Source: Aliihoeflea sp052435735 (GTDB taxonomy: Bacteria; Pseudomonadota; Alphaproteobacteria; Rhizobiales; Rhizobiaceae). Taken from it: a DNA stretch of 64,000 nucleotides. Made by a program: the position numbers and the translations under genes. The stretch covers positions 186,001-250,000 of the forward strand of contig JBQVNB010000001.1 in NCBI GenBank assembly GCA_052435735.1, written 5' to 3'. Of this stretch, positions 34,320 through 43,166 are shown piece after piece; within the stretch, counting starts at the first letter, position 1, and every line of letters begins with the position of its first letter. Below the pieces are notes generated by a model. The model made no database searches, was not told the DNA's origin, and was given only the letters and a program-made list of their open reading frames with translations.

Positions 34320-35291
34320 CTACCAGCGGACGAGGACCGCGCCCCATGTGAACCCGCCGCCCATGGCCTCGAGAAGCACCAGATCACCTGGCTTGATGCG
34401 CCCGGTTTCGACGCCCTCGCAGAGCGCCAGCGGCACCGAAGCGGCAGATGTGTTGCCGTGCTTGTCGACGGTGATGACGACCTTTTCCTCGGCGATGCCG
34501 AGCTTCTTGGCCGACGCATCGATGATGCGCTTGTTGGCCTGGTGCGGCACGAACCAGTCGAGATCCTCGGCCGTGATGCCTGCCTGCGCGAAGACGGATT
34601 CGACCACGTCCGTGATCATGCCGACGGCGTGCTTGAATACCTCGCGGCCCTCCATGCGCAGGTGGCCGACCGTGCCGGTGGTCGACGGGCCGCCGTCGAC
34701 ATAGAGCTTTTCGCGGTGCGAGCCGTCCGAGCGCAGGCTGGCCGCGAGGATGCCGCGATCGGCGATCGTGCCCTCGCCTTCGCCCGCCTCGAGGATGACC
34801 GCGCCGGCGCCGTCGCCGAACAGGACGCATGTCCCGCGGTCCTGCCAGTCGAGGATACGCGAGAAGGTTTCCGAGCCGATGACGATGGCGCGTTTGACCA
34901 TGCCGCCGCGAATGTGCAGATCGGCGGTGTTGATCGCGTAGACGAAGCCGGAGCACACCGCCTGCATGTCGAAGGCGAAGCCGTGGCGCATGCCGAGGCG
35001 TTCCTGGATCTCGACCGCTGTTGCCGGGAAGGTATTGTTCGGCGTCGACGTCGCGAGCACGATCAGGTCGATGTCGTCGACGGTCAGCCCGGCCGCATCG
35101 AGCGCCGCGCGCGCCGCCGCCTCGCCGAGCGAAGCCGTCGTCTCGTCATCCGCCGCGATATAGCGCTGCGTGATGCCCGTCCGCTGGACGATCCAGGCAT
35201 CGGACGTTTCCAGCACGCCCTCGAAATCCGTATTCTTCATCACGCGGCGCGGCAGGGATTTGCCGACCGAGCGCACGACCGATCTGATCAT
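34320..35291 (-). CDS. fabH: 3-oxoacyl-ACP synthase III
   Basis: The 323-residue thiolase-fold enzyme has the full Cys-His-Asn triad: FDMQAVCSGFVYAI, DWFVPHQANKRI and KHGNTSAASVPLAL. It condenses acetyl-CoA with malonyl-ACP to start fatty acid synthesis. The start at 35291 (MIRSVVRSVGKSLP) fits the family. It lies ten bases after plsX and is certainly in the same operon. Confidence 0.97.
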   Translation of the reverse strand: MIRSVVRSVGKSLPRRVMKNTDFEGVLETSDAWIVQRTGITQRYIAADDETTASLGEAAARAALDAAGLTVDDIDLIVLATSTPNNTFPATAVEIQERLGMRHGFAFDMQAVCSGFVYAINTADLHIRGGMVKRAIVIGSETFSRILDWQDRGTCVLFGDGAGAVILEAGEGEGTIADRGILAASLRSDGSHREKLYVDGGPSTTGTVGHLRMEGREVFKHAVGMITDVVESVFAQAGITAEDLDWFVPHQANKRIIDASAKKLGIAEEKVVITVDKHGNTSAASVPLALCEGVETGRIKPGDLVLLEAMGGGFTWGAVLVRW

Positions 35292-35301
35292 TTTCGAAAT
35301 C

Positions 35302-36366
35302 TCACTTTCCCGCCGCAACGGTCACGTCGTCATCTTTGGCGCGCGGGCGAAGACGCCCATGGAATTGCTGCAGCTCGGCCTCGATGCGTTCCCGCAATTT
35401 TCCCTTCGCCATGTCGTAGCCGAGCTCGACGGCGGCCGCGAAGCCCTCGTCATCGGTGCCGCCATGGCTTTTCACCACGATGCCGTTCAGCCCGAGGAAC
35501 ACGCCGCCATTGATCTTGCGCACGTCCATCTTCTCGCGCAGGAAATCGAACGCGCCCTTGGCGAGCACATAGCCCATCTTGGACAGGAAACTGCGCGACA
35601 TCGCCTCGCGCAGATATTGCGCGATCTGCTTGGCGGTGCCTTCGGCCGTCTTCAGCGCGATGTTGCCGGCAAACCCTTCCGTCACCACCACGTCGACCGT
35701 GCCCTTGCCGAGATCGTCGCCTTCGACGAAGCCGTGATAGTCGATCGACTTCAGCCCGACCTCGCGCAGGATGCGGCCCGCCTCCTTGACCTCTTCCTGG
35801 CCCTTCACCTCCTCGACGCCGACATTGAGCAGGCCGACGGAAGGGCGCTCGATGTCGAACAGCGCGCGCGCCATCGCCGAGCCGAGGATCGCGAAATCGA
35901 TCAACTGATGCGCATCGGCGCCGATGGTCGCGCCGACGTCGAGGACGACACTCTCGCCGCGCACGGTCGGCCAGATGGCGGCGATGGCGGGCCGTTCGAT
36001 GCTCGCCATGGTGCGCAGGCAGAATTTCGACATCGCCATCAGCGCGCCGGTGTTGCCGGCCGAAATGCAGACATCGGCATCGCCGTTCTTCACCGCCTCG
36101 ATTGCCTTCCACATCGATGACTTCCACCGGCCCTGGCGCAGCGCCTGGCTCGGCTTGTCGTCCATGCGGACCGAGATTTCGCAATGGTGGAACTCGGAGA
36201 CGGCCTCGAGCTTGGGCAGCTTCGCGAGGACCGGGCGAACCTCATCCTCGCGGCCGTAGATCAGGAACCGTGCATCGGGGCGTCGCTCGGCAACACGCGC
36301 CAGACCCGGCAGCGTCGTCGAAGGACCATGGTCTCCCCCCATGGCGTCGATGGAAATGCGTATCAC
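35302..36366 (-). CDS. plsX: Phosphate acyltransferase PlsX
   Basis: The 354-residue protein shows the PlsX landmarks ISIDAMGGDHGPSTTLPGLA, the SAGNTGALMA loop, and LNVGVEEVKGQEEVKEAG. It converts acyl-ACP to acyl phosphate for phospholipid synthesis. The start is GTG at 36364-36366. Upstream lies the DUF177 gene; rpmF (L32), often between them in other bacteria, is absent here, leaving 107 bases. Confidence 0.96.
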   Translation of the reverse strand: MIRISIDAMGGDHGPSTTLPGLARVAERRPDARFLIYGREDEVRPVLAKLPKLEAVSEFHHCEISVRMDDKPSQALRQGRWKSSMWKAIEAVKNGDADVCISAGNTGALMAMSKFCLRTMASIERPAIAAIWPTVRGESVVLDVGATIGADAHQLIDFAILGSAMARALFDIERPSVGLLNVGVEEVKGQEEVKEAGRILREVGLKSIDYHGFVEGDDLGKGTVDVVVTEGFAGNIALKTAEGTAKQIAQYLREAMSRSFLSKMGYVLAKGAFDFLREKMDVRKINGGVFLGLNGIVVKSHGGTDDEGFAAAVELGYDMAKGKLRERIEAELQQFHGRLRPRAKDDDVTVAAGK

Positions 36367-36473
36367 GCGGCAATCGTCTTTCGTTGGCCCGTTTCGGGCG
36401 GCATTTCAGCAAAGTGCGGCGAAAATAGCGGTTTCGTCCCGGCAAACAACTGCCATTCGCGCTCATCCACGCT

Positions 36474-37019
36474 TCAACCCTCGCGCTTCAGTCCCTTCAA
36501 CTGCTCGTAGAGCGGCCCGCGGTCGGCATTCGGATCGGCTGCGGGAGCGACGGGCTGCGCACCAGCTTTGCGCGGATAGGGGTCGATGCCGAGCGCGAAG
36601 AACTCCTCCGCAAGCTGGCCGACGTCGATCGTGTCGCCCGAAAACGGCTCGGGCCCGTCATCACCCTCGGCATCGAGGATCATCTCGCCGCCCTCGATCG
36701 CATCGGGGCGCATCAGCTTCGAGCCTTCGGGAACGAAGAGCGCGTCAACCTCCTCGTCGACTTCCGCATCGAACGATTCGAGCGAGACGATGCAGGACTG
36801 GACGATCTGCGCCTTCACGCGACCGGTCACCTTGACGCCGTCGCGCTTCCAGTTCTCGACCAGGAGATCGGCATGGAAGTTCTTCACCTCGACCAGATGA
36901 TGCGCGTCGGCCAGCGCACGGCGCTGCTCTTCGTCTGCCTCGATGGAGACGGGCATGCCCTTGCCCGGCAGTCGCAGGACGTTCGCCTCGAAGGCGACCG
37001 GGCTCGTTTCGTCGCTCAT
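36474..37019 (-). CDS. DUF177 (YceD-like) protein
   Basis: The 181-residue protein matches the YceD/DUF177 family: VKVTGRVKAQIVQSCIVSLE with the family cysteine, an acidic centre with EVDALFVPEGSKL, and DVGQLAEEFFALGIDPYPRK. YceD relatives are linked to 23S rRNA accumulation and large-subunit assembly. The start overlaps the stop of the cytochrome chaperone gene by four bases. Confidence 0.9.
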   Translation of the reverse strand: MSDETSPVAFEANVLRLPGKGMPVSIEADEEQRRALADAHHLVEVKNFHADLLVENWKRDGVKVTGRVKAQIVQSCIVSLESFDAEVDEEVDALFVPEGSKLMRPDAIEGGEMILDAEGDDGPEPFSGDTIDVGQLAEEFFALGIDPYPRKAGAQPVAPAADPNADRGPLYEQLKGLKREG

Positions 37020-37582
37020 TTGGTCGCCTCTCCCGTCGCGATCGCGCGCTCGGCTGGCAGGAAGGCGATCTCACCGGCGATGATCGCCGCGGCCGGCTGC
37101 GCCGAAAGATCGCGCGCGGACGCCATGACATAGTCGGCCATCGCCTGCGCCTCGTGCCAGTCGGTGCCGCCTGGAAAGACATTGCGGTAAAGCGCCTGCG
37201 CCAGCGCCTCGCGGTCCTGCGCCTCCAGCGCCTTGCCATAGGAATCGGCACGCCCATAGAACATCTTCGCCAGCTTCTTCATGCGCTTTGGCACGCCCAC
37301 ATCGCCGATGCCCAGTTCCCGCAGCGAATGGTCGACGTCCTTGAAGAACTCGTCGGTCACGTCCTGCGCGACATCCTGGATCGGTCCGTTCTCGCCGCGC
37401 GTGCGATGCAGGAACAGGAACATGTGCAGCGCCATCATCTCGTAGCGGCCGAGCGGCGTGTCGGGCACGTTCCACTGGGCATAGAGGACCGGCTGGCGCG
37501 CCGCCGCCACGATTTGTCCATAAATGCTGTGGACGATGGCCGCGTTCTCATTCCGGCGAGCGCCGAACAGTCGCTTGAACAT
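37016..37582 (-). CDS. Ubiquinol-cytochrome c chaperone family protein (Cbp3-like)
   Basis: The 188-residue protein carries the Cbp3 domain: AIVHSIYGQIVAAARQPVLY, PLGRYEMMALHMFLFLHRTR, TDEFFKDVDHSLRELGIGDV and ADSYGKALEA. The mitochondrial homologue helps cytochrome b synthesis and bc1 assembly; a similar bc1 role is likely here. It begins the DUF177-plsX-fabH operon and is divergent from bamE across 105 bases. Confidence 0.92.
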   Translation of the reverse strand: MFKRLFGARRNENAAIVHSIYGQIVAAARQPVLYAQWNVPDTPLGRYEMMALHMFLFLHRTRGENGPIQDVAQDVTDEFFKDVDHSLRELGIGDVGVPKRMKKLAKMFYGRADSYGKALEAQDREALAQALYRNVFPGGTDWHEAQAMADYVMASARDLSAQPAAAIIAGEIAFLPAERAIATGEATK

Positions 37583-37687
37583 TCCCGAAGGGCTCCTTCT
37601 GGCGGTTTCAGTGCCGGCCGTGTTGCATCGGCGCGCAAGCTGGTTTACCGCTTTTGCCCGCAGGCGCAAGGCGCGCTTAACCAAGTC

Positions 37688-38215
37688 ATGGAGTTGTCGT
37701 TGCAAGGACGGAATTTCAAGAGCCGTGCACGGCTGGTCACTTCGGGTATCGCTGTCCTGCTTGCAGGCGTGGCTGCCGGCTGTTCCTCGATCTCGGGCGA
37801 CATGAGCCCACGCCAGACCTTCCAGCAAGGTTATGTCGTCGACGAGCAGATGCTCGAACTGGTCCCGGTCGGGTCGAGCCGCGAGCAGGTGACGCTTGCG
37901 CTCGGAACGCCTACCACCACGGCGACCTTCGACAACGAGACCTACTATTACATCTCGCAGACGGCCGTTCGGAACGTCGCGTTCCAGAATCCGCGCGTCG
38001 TCGACCGCAAGATCCTGGCGATCTATTTCGGCGCGGACGGCCGCGTCTCCAACATCGCCAATTACGGCCTGCAGGACGGACGCGTGTTCGACTTCATCTC
38101 GCGAACCACGCCGACCGCCGGTGGCGATGTGAACTTTATCCAGCAGATGATCACCGGCGTCGTTGGCGGCACGCCGATCGGGACTGGCGCGGGCCGCGGT
38201 GCGGTCAACTTCTAG
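37688..38215 (+). CDS. bamE: Outer membrane assembly lipoprotein BamE (OmlA/SmpA)
   Basis: The 175-residue protein has a lipoprotein signal ending VAAGC, cysteine near residue 32, then the SmpA/OmlA fold: GYVVDEQMLELVPVGSSREQ, LALGTPTTTATFDNETYYYI and KILAIYFGADGRVSNIANYG. BamE stabilises the BamA-BamD complex that inserts outer membrane proteins. A glycine-rich tail follows the domain. A strong terminator comes right after the stop. Confidence 0.93.
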   Translation: MELSLQGRNFKSRARLVTSGIAVLLAGVAAGCSSISGDMSPRQTFQQGYVVDEQMLELVPVGSSREQVTLALGTPTTTATFDNETYYYISQTAVRNVAFQNPRVVDRKILAIYFGADGRVSNIANYGLQDGRVFDFISRTTPTAGGDVNFIQQMITGVVGGTPIGTGAGRGAVNF

Positions 38216-38239
38216 AATTCGGTCCAACACCACAAAGAA

Positions 38240-38271
38240 GGGGCCGCGGTATTGCTACCGCGGCCCCTTTT
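38240..38271. terminator. Bidirectional terminator between bamE and hppA
   Basis: GGGGCCGCGGTA-TTGC-TACCGCGGCCCC is a perfect 12-base stem followed by TTTT on the plus strand, with a short AAAG on the other side. It separates the convergent bamE and hppA stops. Confidence 0.93.
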
Positions 38272-38284
38272 CCATGTGCATCGA

Positions 38285-40426
38285 TCAGTTGTGCGCGAGC
38301 ACGGCCAGCAGCAGAAGCGCCATGATGTTTGTGATCTTGATCGCCGGATTGACGGCCGGGCCCGCCGTATCCTTGTAGGGATCGCCGACGGTATCGCCGG
38401 TCACGGAGGCCTTGTGTGCATCCGAGCCCTTCAGATGGCGCGTGCCGTCCTTGTCGATGAAGCCGTCCTCGAACGACTTCTTCGCATTGTCCCAGGCGCC
38501 GCCGCCCGACGTCATCGAGATGGCGACGAAGAGGCCGTTGACGATCACGCCCAGCAGCGTTGCGCCGAGCGCCGCGAAGGCTGCGGCCTTCGAGCCCGAG
38601 ACCAGCAGGATGCCGAAATAAACGACGATCGGCGCCAGCACCGGCAGCAGCGACGGGATGATCATTTCCCGGATCGCCGCCTTGGTGAGGAGATCGACCG
38701 CCCGTGCATAGTCCGGTTTGACCGTGCCCTGCATAATCCCCGGATTTTCGCGGAACTGGCGACGCACCTCCTCCACGATGGCGCCGGCCGCACGCCCGAC
38801 AGCCGTCATGGCGATGCCGCCGAAGAGGTAGGGAATGAGGCCGCCGAAGAGCAGGCCCGCCACCACATACGGGTTCGACAGCGAGAAGGAGACATCCTCC
38901 ATGCCGGCGAAATACGGGTACTGGTCCGGATTGGCGATGAAATATTCCAGATCGTAGGAATAGGCCGCGAAGAGCACCAGCGCGCCGAGACCGGCAGAGC
39001 CGATCGCGTAGCCCTTGGTGACCGCCTTGGTCGTGTTGCCGACCGCGTCGAGTGCGTCGGTGGACTGGCGCACTTCCGGCGGGAGGCCCGACATTTCGGC
39101 GATGCCGCCGGCATTGTCGGTCACCGGGCCGAAAGCGTCGAGCGCCACGATCATGCCGGCCAGGCCGAGCATCGTCGTCACCGCGATCGCGGTGCCGAAG
39201 AGGCCGGCAAGCTGGAACGTCGCCAGGATGCCGCCGATGATAACGATTGCCGGAAGGGCCGTCGATTCCAGCGAGACGGCGAGGCCCTGGATGACGTTGG
39301 TGCCGTGGCCGGTCACCGACGCCTGCGCGATCGAGTTCACCGGGCGCTTGTTGGTGCCGGTATAGTATTCGGTGATCACCACGATCAGCGCCGTCACCAC
39401 GAGGCCGATCAGGCCGCAGATGAAGAGGTTGGTGCCGGTGACGTCGATGCCGTTGACGACGCCGATGGAGCCCCAGCCGATGGTGAGCGAGGTTGCCGCG
39501 CCGATGCCGACGACGGTCAGAAGACCGGTGACGATCAGGCCGCGATAGAGCGCGCCCATGATCGAGGCATTGGAACCGAGCTTGACGAAGAACGTGCCGA
39601 TGATCGAGGTGATGATGCACGCGCCGCAGATCGCCAGCGGGTAAATCATGATCGAGCCCAGCATGTCGGAACCTAGGAAGAAGATCGCGGCGAGGACCAT
39701 GGTCGCGACGACGGTCACGGCATAGGTTTCGAAGAGATCCGCCGCCATGCCTGCGCAGTCGCCGACATTGTCGCCGACATTGTCCGCGATCGTCGCCGGG
39801 TTGCGCGGATCGTCCTCGGGAATGCCCGCTTCCACCTTGCCGACGAGATCGCCGCCGACATCGGCACCCTTGGTGAAGATGCCGCCGCCCAGACGCGCGA
39901 AGATCGAGATGAGCGATGCGCCGAAGCCGAGCGCGACCAGCGCGTCGATGACCATGCGGTCGGACGGGGCGGCGCCCATCGGGCCGATCAGCACCCAGTA
40001 GTAGACCGAGACTGCAAGCAGCGCGAGGCCGGCCACAAGCATGCCGGTGATCGCGCCCGCCTTGAAGGCAATGTCGAGGCCGGCCGACAGGCTGTTCGAC
40101 GCTGCCTGCGCGGTGCGCACATTGGCGCGGACCGAGACATGCATGCCTATGAAGCCGGCGACGCCGGAAAGGACGGCGCCGATCAGGAAGCCGATCGCGG
40201 CCGTGACCCCGAGCAGCCACCAGGTGATGGCGAAGACCACGACGCCGACGAGCGCGATGGTTGTGTACTGGCGAGTGAGATAAGCCTGCGCGCCCTCCCG
40301 GATCGCGCCCGCAATCTCCTGCATGCGTGCATTGCCCTGATCGGCCGCGAGGACCGACTGGGTGGCCCAGATCGCATAGACGATGGACAGCAAGCCGCAG
40401 GCGATGACGACGAAAAGCATGGTCAT
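38285..40426 (-). CDS. hppA: Membrane-bound proton-translocating pyrophosphatase, K+-independent type
   Basis: The 713-residue protein has about sixteen spans. Catalytic acidic motifs are GGGIFTKGADVGGDLVGKVE, DNVGDNVGDCAGMAADLFE and DAFGPVTDNAGGIAEM. The segment GNTTKAVTKGYAIGSAGL has lysine where potassium-dependent enzymes have alanine, which marks the K+-independent H+-pumping class. It couples pyrophosphate hydrolysis to proton export across the inner membrane. The start at 40426 (MTMLFVVIACGLL) is preferred to the upstream in-frame codon. Confidence 0.96.
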   Translation of the reverse strand: MTMLFVVIACGLLSIVYAIWATQSVLAADQGNARMQEIAGAIREGAQAYLTRQYTTIALVGVVVFAITWWLLGVTAAIGFLIGAVLSGVAGFIGMHVSVRANVRTAQAASNSLSAGLDIAFKAGAITGMLVAGLALLAVSVYYWVLIGPMGAAPSDRMVIDALVALGFGASLISIFARLGGGIFTKGADVGGDLVGKVEAGIPEDDPRNPATIADNVGDNVGDCAGMAADLFETYAVTVVATMVLAAIFFLGSDMLGSIMIYPLAICGACIITSIIGTFFVKLGSNASIMGALYRGLIVTGLLTVVGIGAATSLTIGWGSIGVVNGIDVTGTNLFICGLIGLVVTALIVVITEYYTGTNKRPVNSIAQASVTGHGTNVIQGLAVSLESTALPAIVIIGGILATFQLAGLFGTAIAVTTMLGLAGMIVALDAFGPVTDNAGGIAEMSGLPPEVRQSTDALDAVGNTTKAVTKGYAIGSAGLGALVLFAAYSYDLEYFIANPDQYPYFAGMEDVSFSLSNPYVVAGLLFGGLIPYLFGGIAMTAVGRAAGAIVEEVRRQFRENPGIMQGTVKPDYARAVDLLTKAAIREMIIPSLLPVLAPIVVYFGILLVSGSKAAAFAALGATLLGVIVNGLFVAISMTSGGGAWDNAKKSFEDGFIDKDGTRHLKGSDAHKASVTGDTVGDPYKDTAGPAVNPAIKITNIMALLLLAVLAHN

Positions 40427-40567
40427 TGCCGATTTTTCCTTGATGCTCGCCCGGCAGAACCCCTCCCCGGGCATTGGGAACGAAGCCGGAATCGCTCGTC
40501 ATCCGACATTCGAGGGCAGCTTATGCGAAGGATTCCGCACACATCAAGGAGTTATTCTTACGCATGG

Positions 40568-41782
40568 TCAGTCGCGTACGGCCAGGATGCTCGGCGGGCG
40601 CAGGGCAAGGACGGCCAGGGACGCCAGGCAGGCAAGGCCCACCGGGAAGATGATCCAGTTCAGCATTTCCCAGCCGGCGAAATTGTAGACCAGGCCCGAC
40701 ATGAACGAGGCGAAGGCAACGGTCGAGAACAGGACAAAATCGTGAAAGCCCAGCGCGCGGCCTTTCTCGGAGGGGTGGTAGGTCTCCGCGACCATCGCGG
40801 TCGCGCCGATGAAGCCGAAATTCCAGCCGATGCCGAGAAGAACGAGAGCCGTCCAGAACTGCCAGAGCGCAATGCCCGACAGCGCGACGACGGCGCAACC
40901 AATCAGCAGGACGAGGCCGGCCGCGACGATTCTTTCCTTGCCGAAACGAGCGATCAGTTTGCCGGTAAAGAAGCTCGGCGCAAACATGGCCATCACGTGC
41001 CACGAAATACCGAGCATGGCCTGATCGGTCGAGAAGCCGCAGCCGACCATCGCAAGCGGCGCGCCGGTCATCACAAAGCTCATCAGCGCATAGGTGCCGA
41101 CGCCGCAGAGAAGTCCGGTCGCATACTTAGGCTGCCGCACGATCTCGCGAAGCGGGCGTGCCGGGACGTTGGCGCCAGCGCTCGCATGCGTTTCAGGCTG
41201 ACGCTTCGGCAAAACCGACAGGATCAGCGCTCCGACCGCGGCAATGCCGAGCACGGACGCGAACGTGCCGGCGAACATGACCGGTGCCATCAATTCGCGC
41301 GTGAAAATGACGATCTGCGGCCCGATGATCGCCGTCAGCACACCGCCGGCGAGCACAAAGGAAATGGCCTTCGCCTTGAACGCGGCGGGCGCCGATTCGG
41401 CCGCTGCAAACCGAAATTGCTGCACGAAGGCGTTGCCGATGCCGATCAGCGCTAGGCCCGCCGCGAACAGCCAGAAATTCTGCGCGAACAGGGCGAGCGT
41501 CGCAACGAGACCACCAGCGGCGGTCATGCCGGTGCCGGTCATAAAGCCCAGCCGCAAACCCAGCCTTTTGAGGACCAGCGCCGCCGGAACGGCGCCGAGC
41601 GCGACGCCGATGGTGAAGCCGGTAACGGGCGCGGTCGCAAGGCTCTTGTCGGCGCCGAGAAGATAGAAGCCGGCAAGGCCGCCGACCGAAATCGCGATGG
41701 GCGCCGCCGAACCCACGATGGCCTGCGCAGCGGCGAGAACGATCGCCGTGCGCCGTGCATCGCGGGTCGTGGCCGTCGTCAT
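40568..41782 (-). CDS. MFS transporter
   Basis: The 404-residue protein has twelve hydrophobic segments and an MFS-like loop after span two (AALVLKRLGLRLGFMTGTGM). FGKERIVAAGLVLLIGCAVV marks the equivalent loop of the second half. It resembles putative drug or metabolite exporters; the substrate is unknown. Its start overlaps the nusB stop by four bases, so it is the last gene of the glyA-rib-nusB run. Confidence 0.88.
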   Translation of the reverse strand: MTTATTRDARRTAIVLAAAQAIVGSAAPIAISVGGLAGFYLLGADKSLATAPVTGFTIGVALGAVPAALVLKRLGLRLGFMTGTGMTAAGGLVATLALFAQNFWLFAAGLALIGIGNAFVQQFRFAAAESAPAAFKAKAISFVLAGGVLTAIIGPQIVIFTRELMAPVMFAGTFASVLGIAAVGALILSVLPKRQPETHASAGANVPARPLREIVRQPKYATGLLCGVGTYALMSFVMTGAPLAMVGCGFSTDQAMLGISWHVMAMFAPSFFTGKLIARFGKERIVAAGLVLLIGCAVVALSGIALWQFWTALVLLGIGWNFGFIGATAMVAETYHPSEKGRALGFHDFVLFSTVAFASFMSGLVYNFAGWEMLNWIIFPVGLACLASLAVLALRPPSILAVRD

Positions 41783-42285
41783 GCCTTCAGCGTTCCGCCC
41801 CTGCCCTCGTTGCGCAGGCGCCGCGCCACGCGGTCGAGCACGGCGTTGACGAGCTTGGGCTCTTCCTCGGTGTAGAAGGCCTTGGCGATGTCGACATATT
41901 CGGTGACGATGACCGCAACGGGTACGTCGGCGCGCTTCATCAGTTCATAGACGCCGGCGCGCAGGATCGCCCGCAATGTCGAATCCAGCCGCGACAGCGG
42001 CCAGTCGTCGGTCAGCGCCTGCCGGATCACCGGATCGATCGTCTTCTGGTCCTCGACCACGCCTGAAAGGATCGCCCGGAACCATTGCGCATCCGCCTCG
42101 CGATAGGTCGCCCCATCGACTTCCTTGCCGAGCCGGTAGGCTTCGTACTCGGCCGAAATCTCGAGAAGTCCGGTGCCGGCGACGTCCATCTGGTAGAGCG
42201 CCTGCACGGCGGCAAGCCGTGCCGCGCCGCGTTTGTTGGCTTGACGGATCGGCGGCGTGGTCGGGAGTTCGTCGGCTTCGCTCAT
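41779..42285 (-). CDS. nusB: Transcription antitermination protein NusB
   Basis: The 168-residue all-helical protein has the NusB core: NKRGAARLAAVQALYQMDVA, STLRAILRAGVYELMKRADV and PVAVIVTEYVDIAKAFYTEE, ending VNAVLDRVARRLR. It binds boxA RNA with NusE (S10) during rRNA transcription. It overlaps ribH and the MFS gene by four bases each, showing a tightly coupled operon. Confidence 0.96.
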   Translation of the reverse strand: MSEADELPTTPPIRQANKRGAARLAAVQALYQMDVAGTGLLEISAEYEAYRLGKEVDGATYREADAQWFRAILSGVVEDQKTIDPVIRQALTDDWPLSRLDSTLRAILRAGVYELMKRADVPVAVIVTEYVDIAKAFYTEEEPKLVNAVLDRVARRLRNEGRGGTLKA

Positions 42286-42746
42286 CGGGACGCACCTGCC
42301 AGTCGCTTGCGGGTCTCCACCATCGTCAGGGCGGCACGCGCGGCAAACCCGCCCTTGTCGCCCTCGTTGCGGCGGGCGCGCGCCCAGGCCTGGTCGTCGT
42401 TCTCGACGGTCAGGATGCCGTTGCCGATCGCAAGCGATTCATTGACGGAAAGATCCATCAGCGCGCGGCAGGATTCGTTCGCGACGATGTCGAAATGATA
42501 GGTCTCGCCCCGGATCACGCAGCCGAGCGCCACGAACGCGTCATAGTCCGCACCGCCCCCATCCGCACCGTCGAGCGCGAACGAAATGACGGCCGGAATT
42601 TCGAGCGCGCCGGGCACGGTGACGACATCGTAGCTCGCACCGGCCGCATCGAGCGCTGCCTTGGCGCCGTCCAGAAGGGCGTCGGCCAGATCGTCATAAA
42701 AACGCGCTTCGACGATCAGAACTTTGAGGGGTTCCTGATGGGGCAT
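42282..42746 (-). CDS. ribH: 6,7-dimethyl-8-ribityllumazine synthase
   Basis: The 154-residue protein has the lumazine synthase elements VPGALEIPAVISFAL, GCVIRGETYHFDIVANES with the catalytic histidine, and PIGNG-like AIGNGILTVENDDQA. It makes ribityllumazine for riboflavin synthase, encoded upstream. Two tiny membrane protein genes lie between ribE and ribH, and a 79-base gap precedes this start. Confidence 0.96.
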   Translation of the reverse strand: MPHQEPLKVLIVEARFYDDLADALLDGAKAALDAAGASYDVVTVPGALEIPAVISFALDGADGGGADYDAFVALGCVIRGETYHFDIVANESCRALMDLSVNESLAIGNGILTVENDDQAWARARRNEGDKGGFAARAALTMVETRKRLAGASR

Positions 42747-42825
42747 GAATGTCTCCGGGATTGGCCCGGTGACTTAGGCCGATCCGGCCGAGTTCGCAAG
42801 CGAAGCTTTGGAGAAAGTCAGCCGG

Positions 42826-42936
42826 TCAGCGCTTCAGCGAACGCTCGTGCAGGCGCACGGCGATGTAGGCGCCAATGGCGATGATCGCGGGCAGGCCCAA
42901 TGAGGTGAACCAGAACATGGGATCGGAAAAGCTCAT
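42826..42936 (-). CDS. 36-residue single-span membrane protein
   Basis: The reading frame encodes a short polar start (MSFSDPMFWFTSLG), one hydrophobic helix (LPAIIAIGAYIAVRL) and a basic end (HERSLKR). Its ATG overlaps the stop of the 77-residue gene as ATGA. Position, overlap and a well-formed membrane helix support it as real despite its size. I do not recognise a family; it may partner the upstream membrane protein. Confidence 0.6.
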   Translation of the reverse strand: MSFSDPMFWFTSLGLPAIIAIGAYIAVRLHERSLKR

Positions 42937-43166
42937 GGCTTCAAACCCTTTAGAATGCGCCTTGCCCACAAATGTAGTGCAGTTGCGATGCCAAGCCAAC
43001 CGGCTGCCGTGAAGGCAAGCCAATAGCCGATCGGCGCGGCAAAGCTTATCACGCCATAGAGATAACCAGCCAGCGGCGTTGCCACGCCCACCGTGAAGCA
43101 CGCCGTCGACGCGCGATCGAGCGCATTCGCCAGAAGCTTGGTGCGTTCGTTGTCGATCACGCTCAT
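42933..43166 (-). CDS. 77-residue two-span membrane protein
   Basis: The protein has a cytoplasmic-looking start (MSVIDNERTKLLANALDRAS), a hydrophobic segment ACFTVGVATPLAGYLYGVIS and a second one, YWLAFTAAGWLGIATALHLW, then a basic tail ARRILKGLKP. It overlaps both neighbours by four bases, with ribE upstream and the 36-residue gene downstream. No known family is recognised. Being inside the riboflavin operon suggests coexpression, not necessarily a flavin role. Confidence 0.72.
   Translation of the reverse strand: MSVIDNERTKLLANALDRASTACFTVGVATPLAGYLYGVISFAAPIGYWLAFTAAGWLGIATALHLWARRILKGLKP

Noticed and set aside
42747..42825. FMN riboswitch before ribH
   Set aside because: Only 79 bases inside an operon, without the conserved stems of the RFN element.
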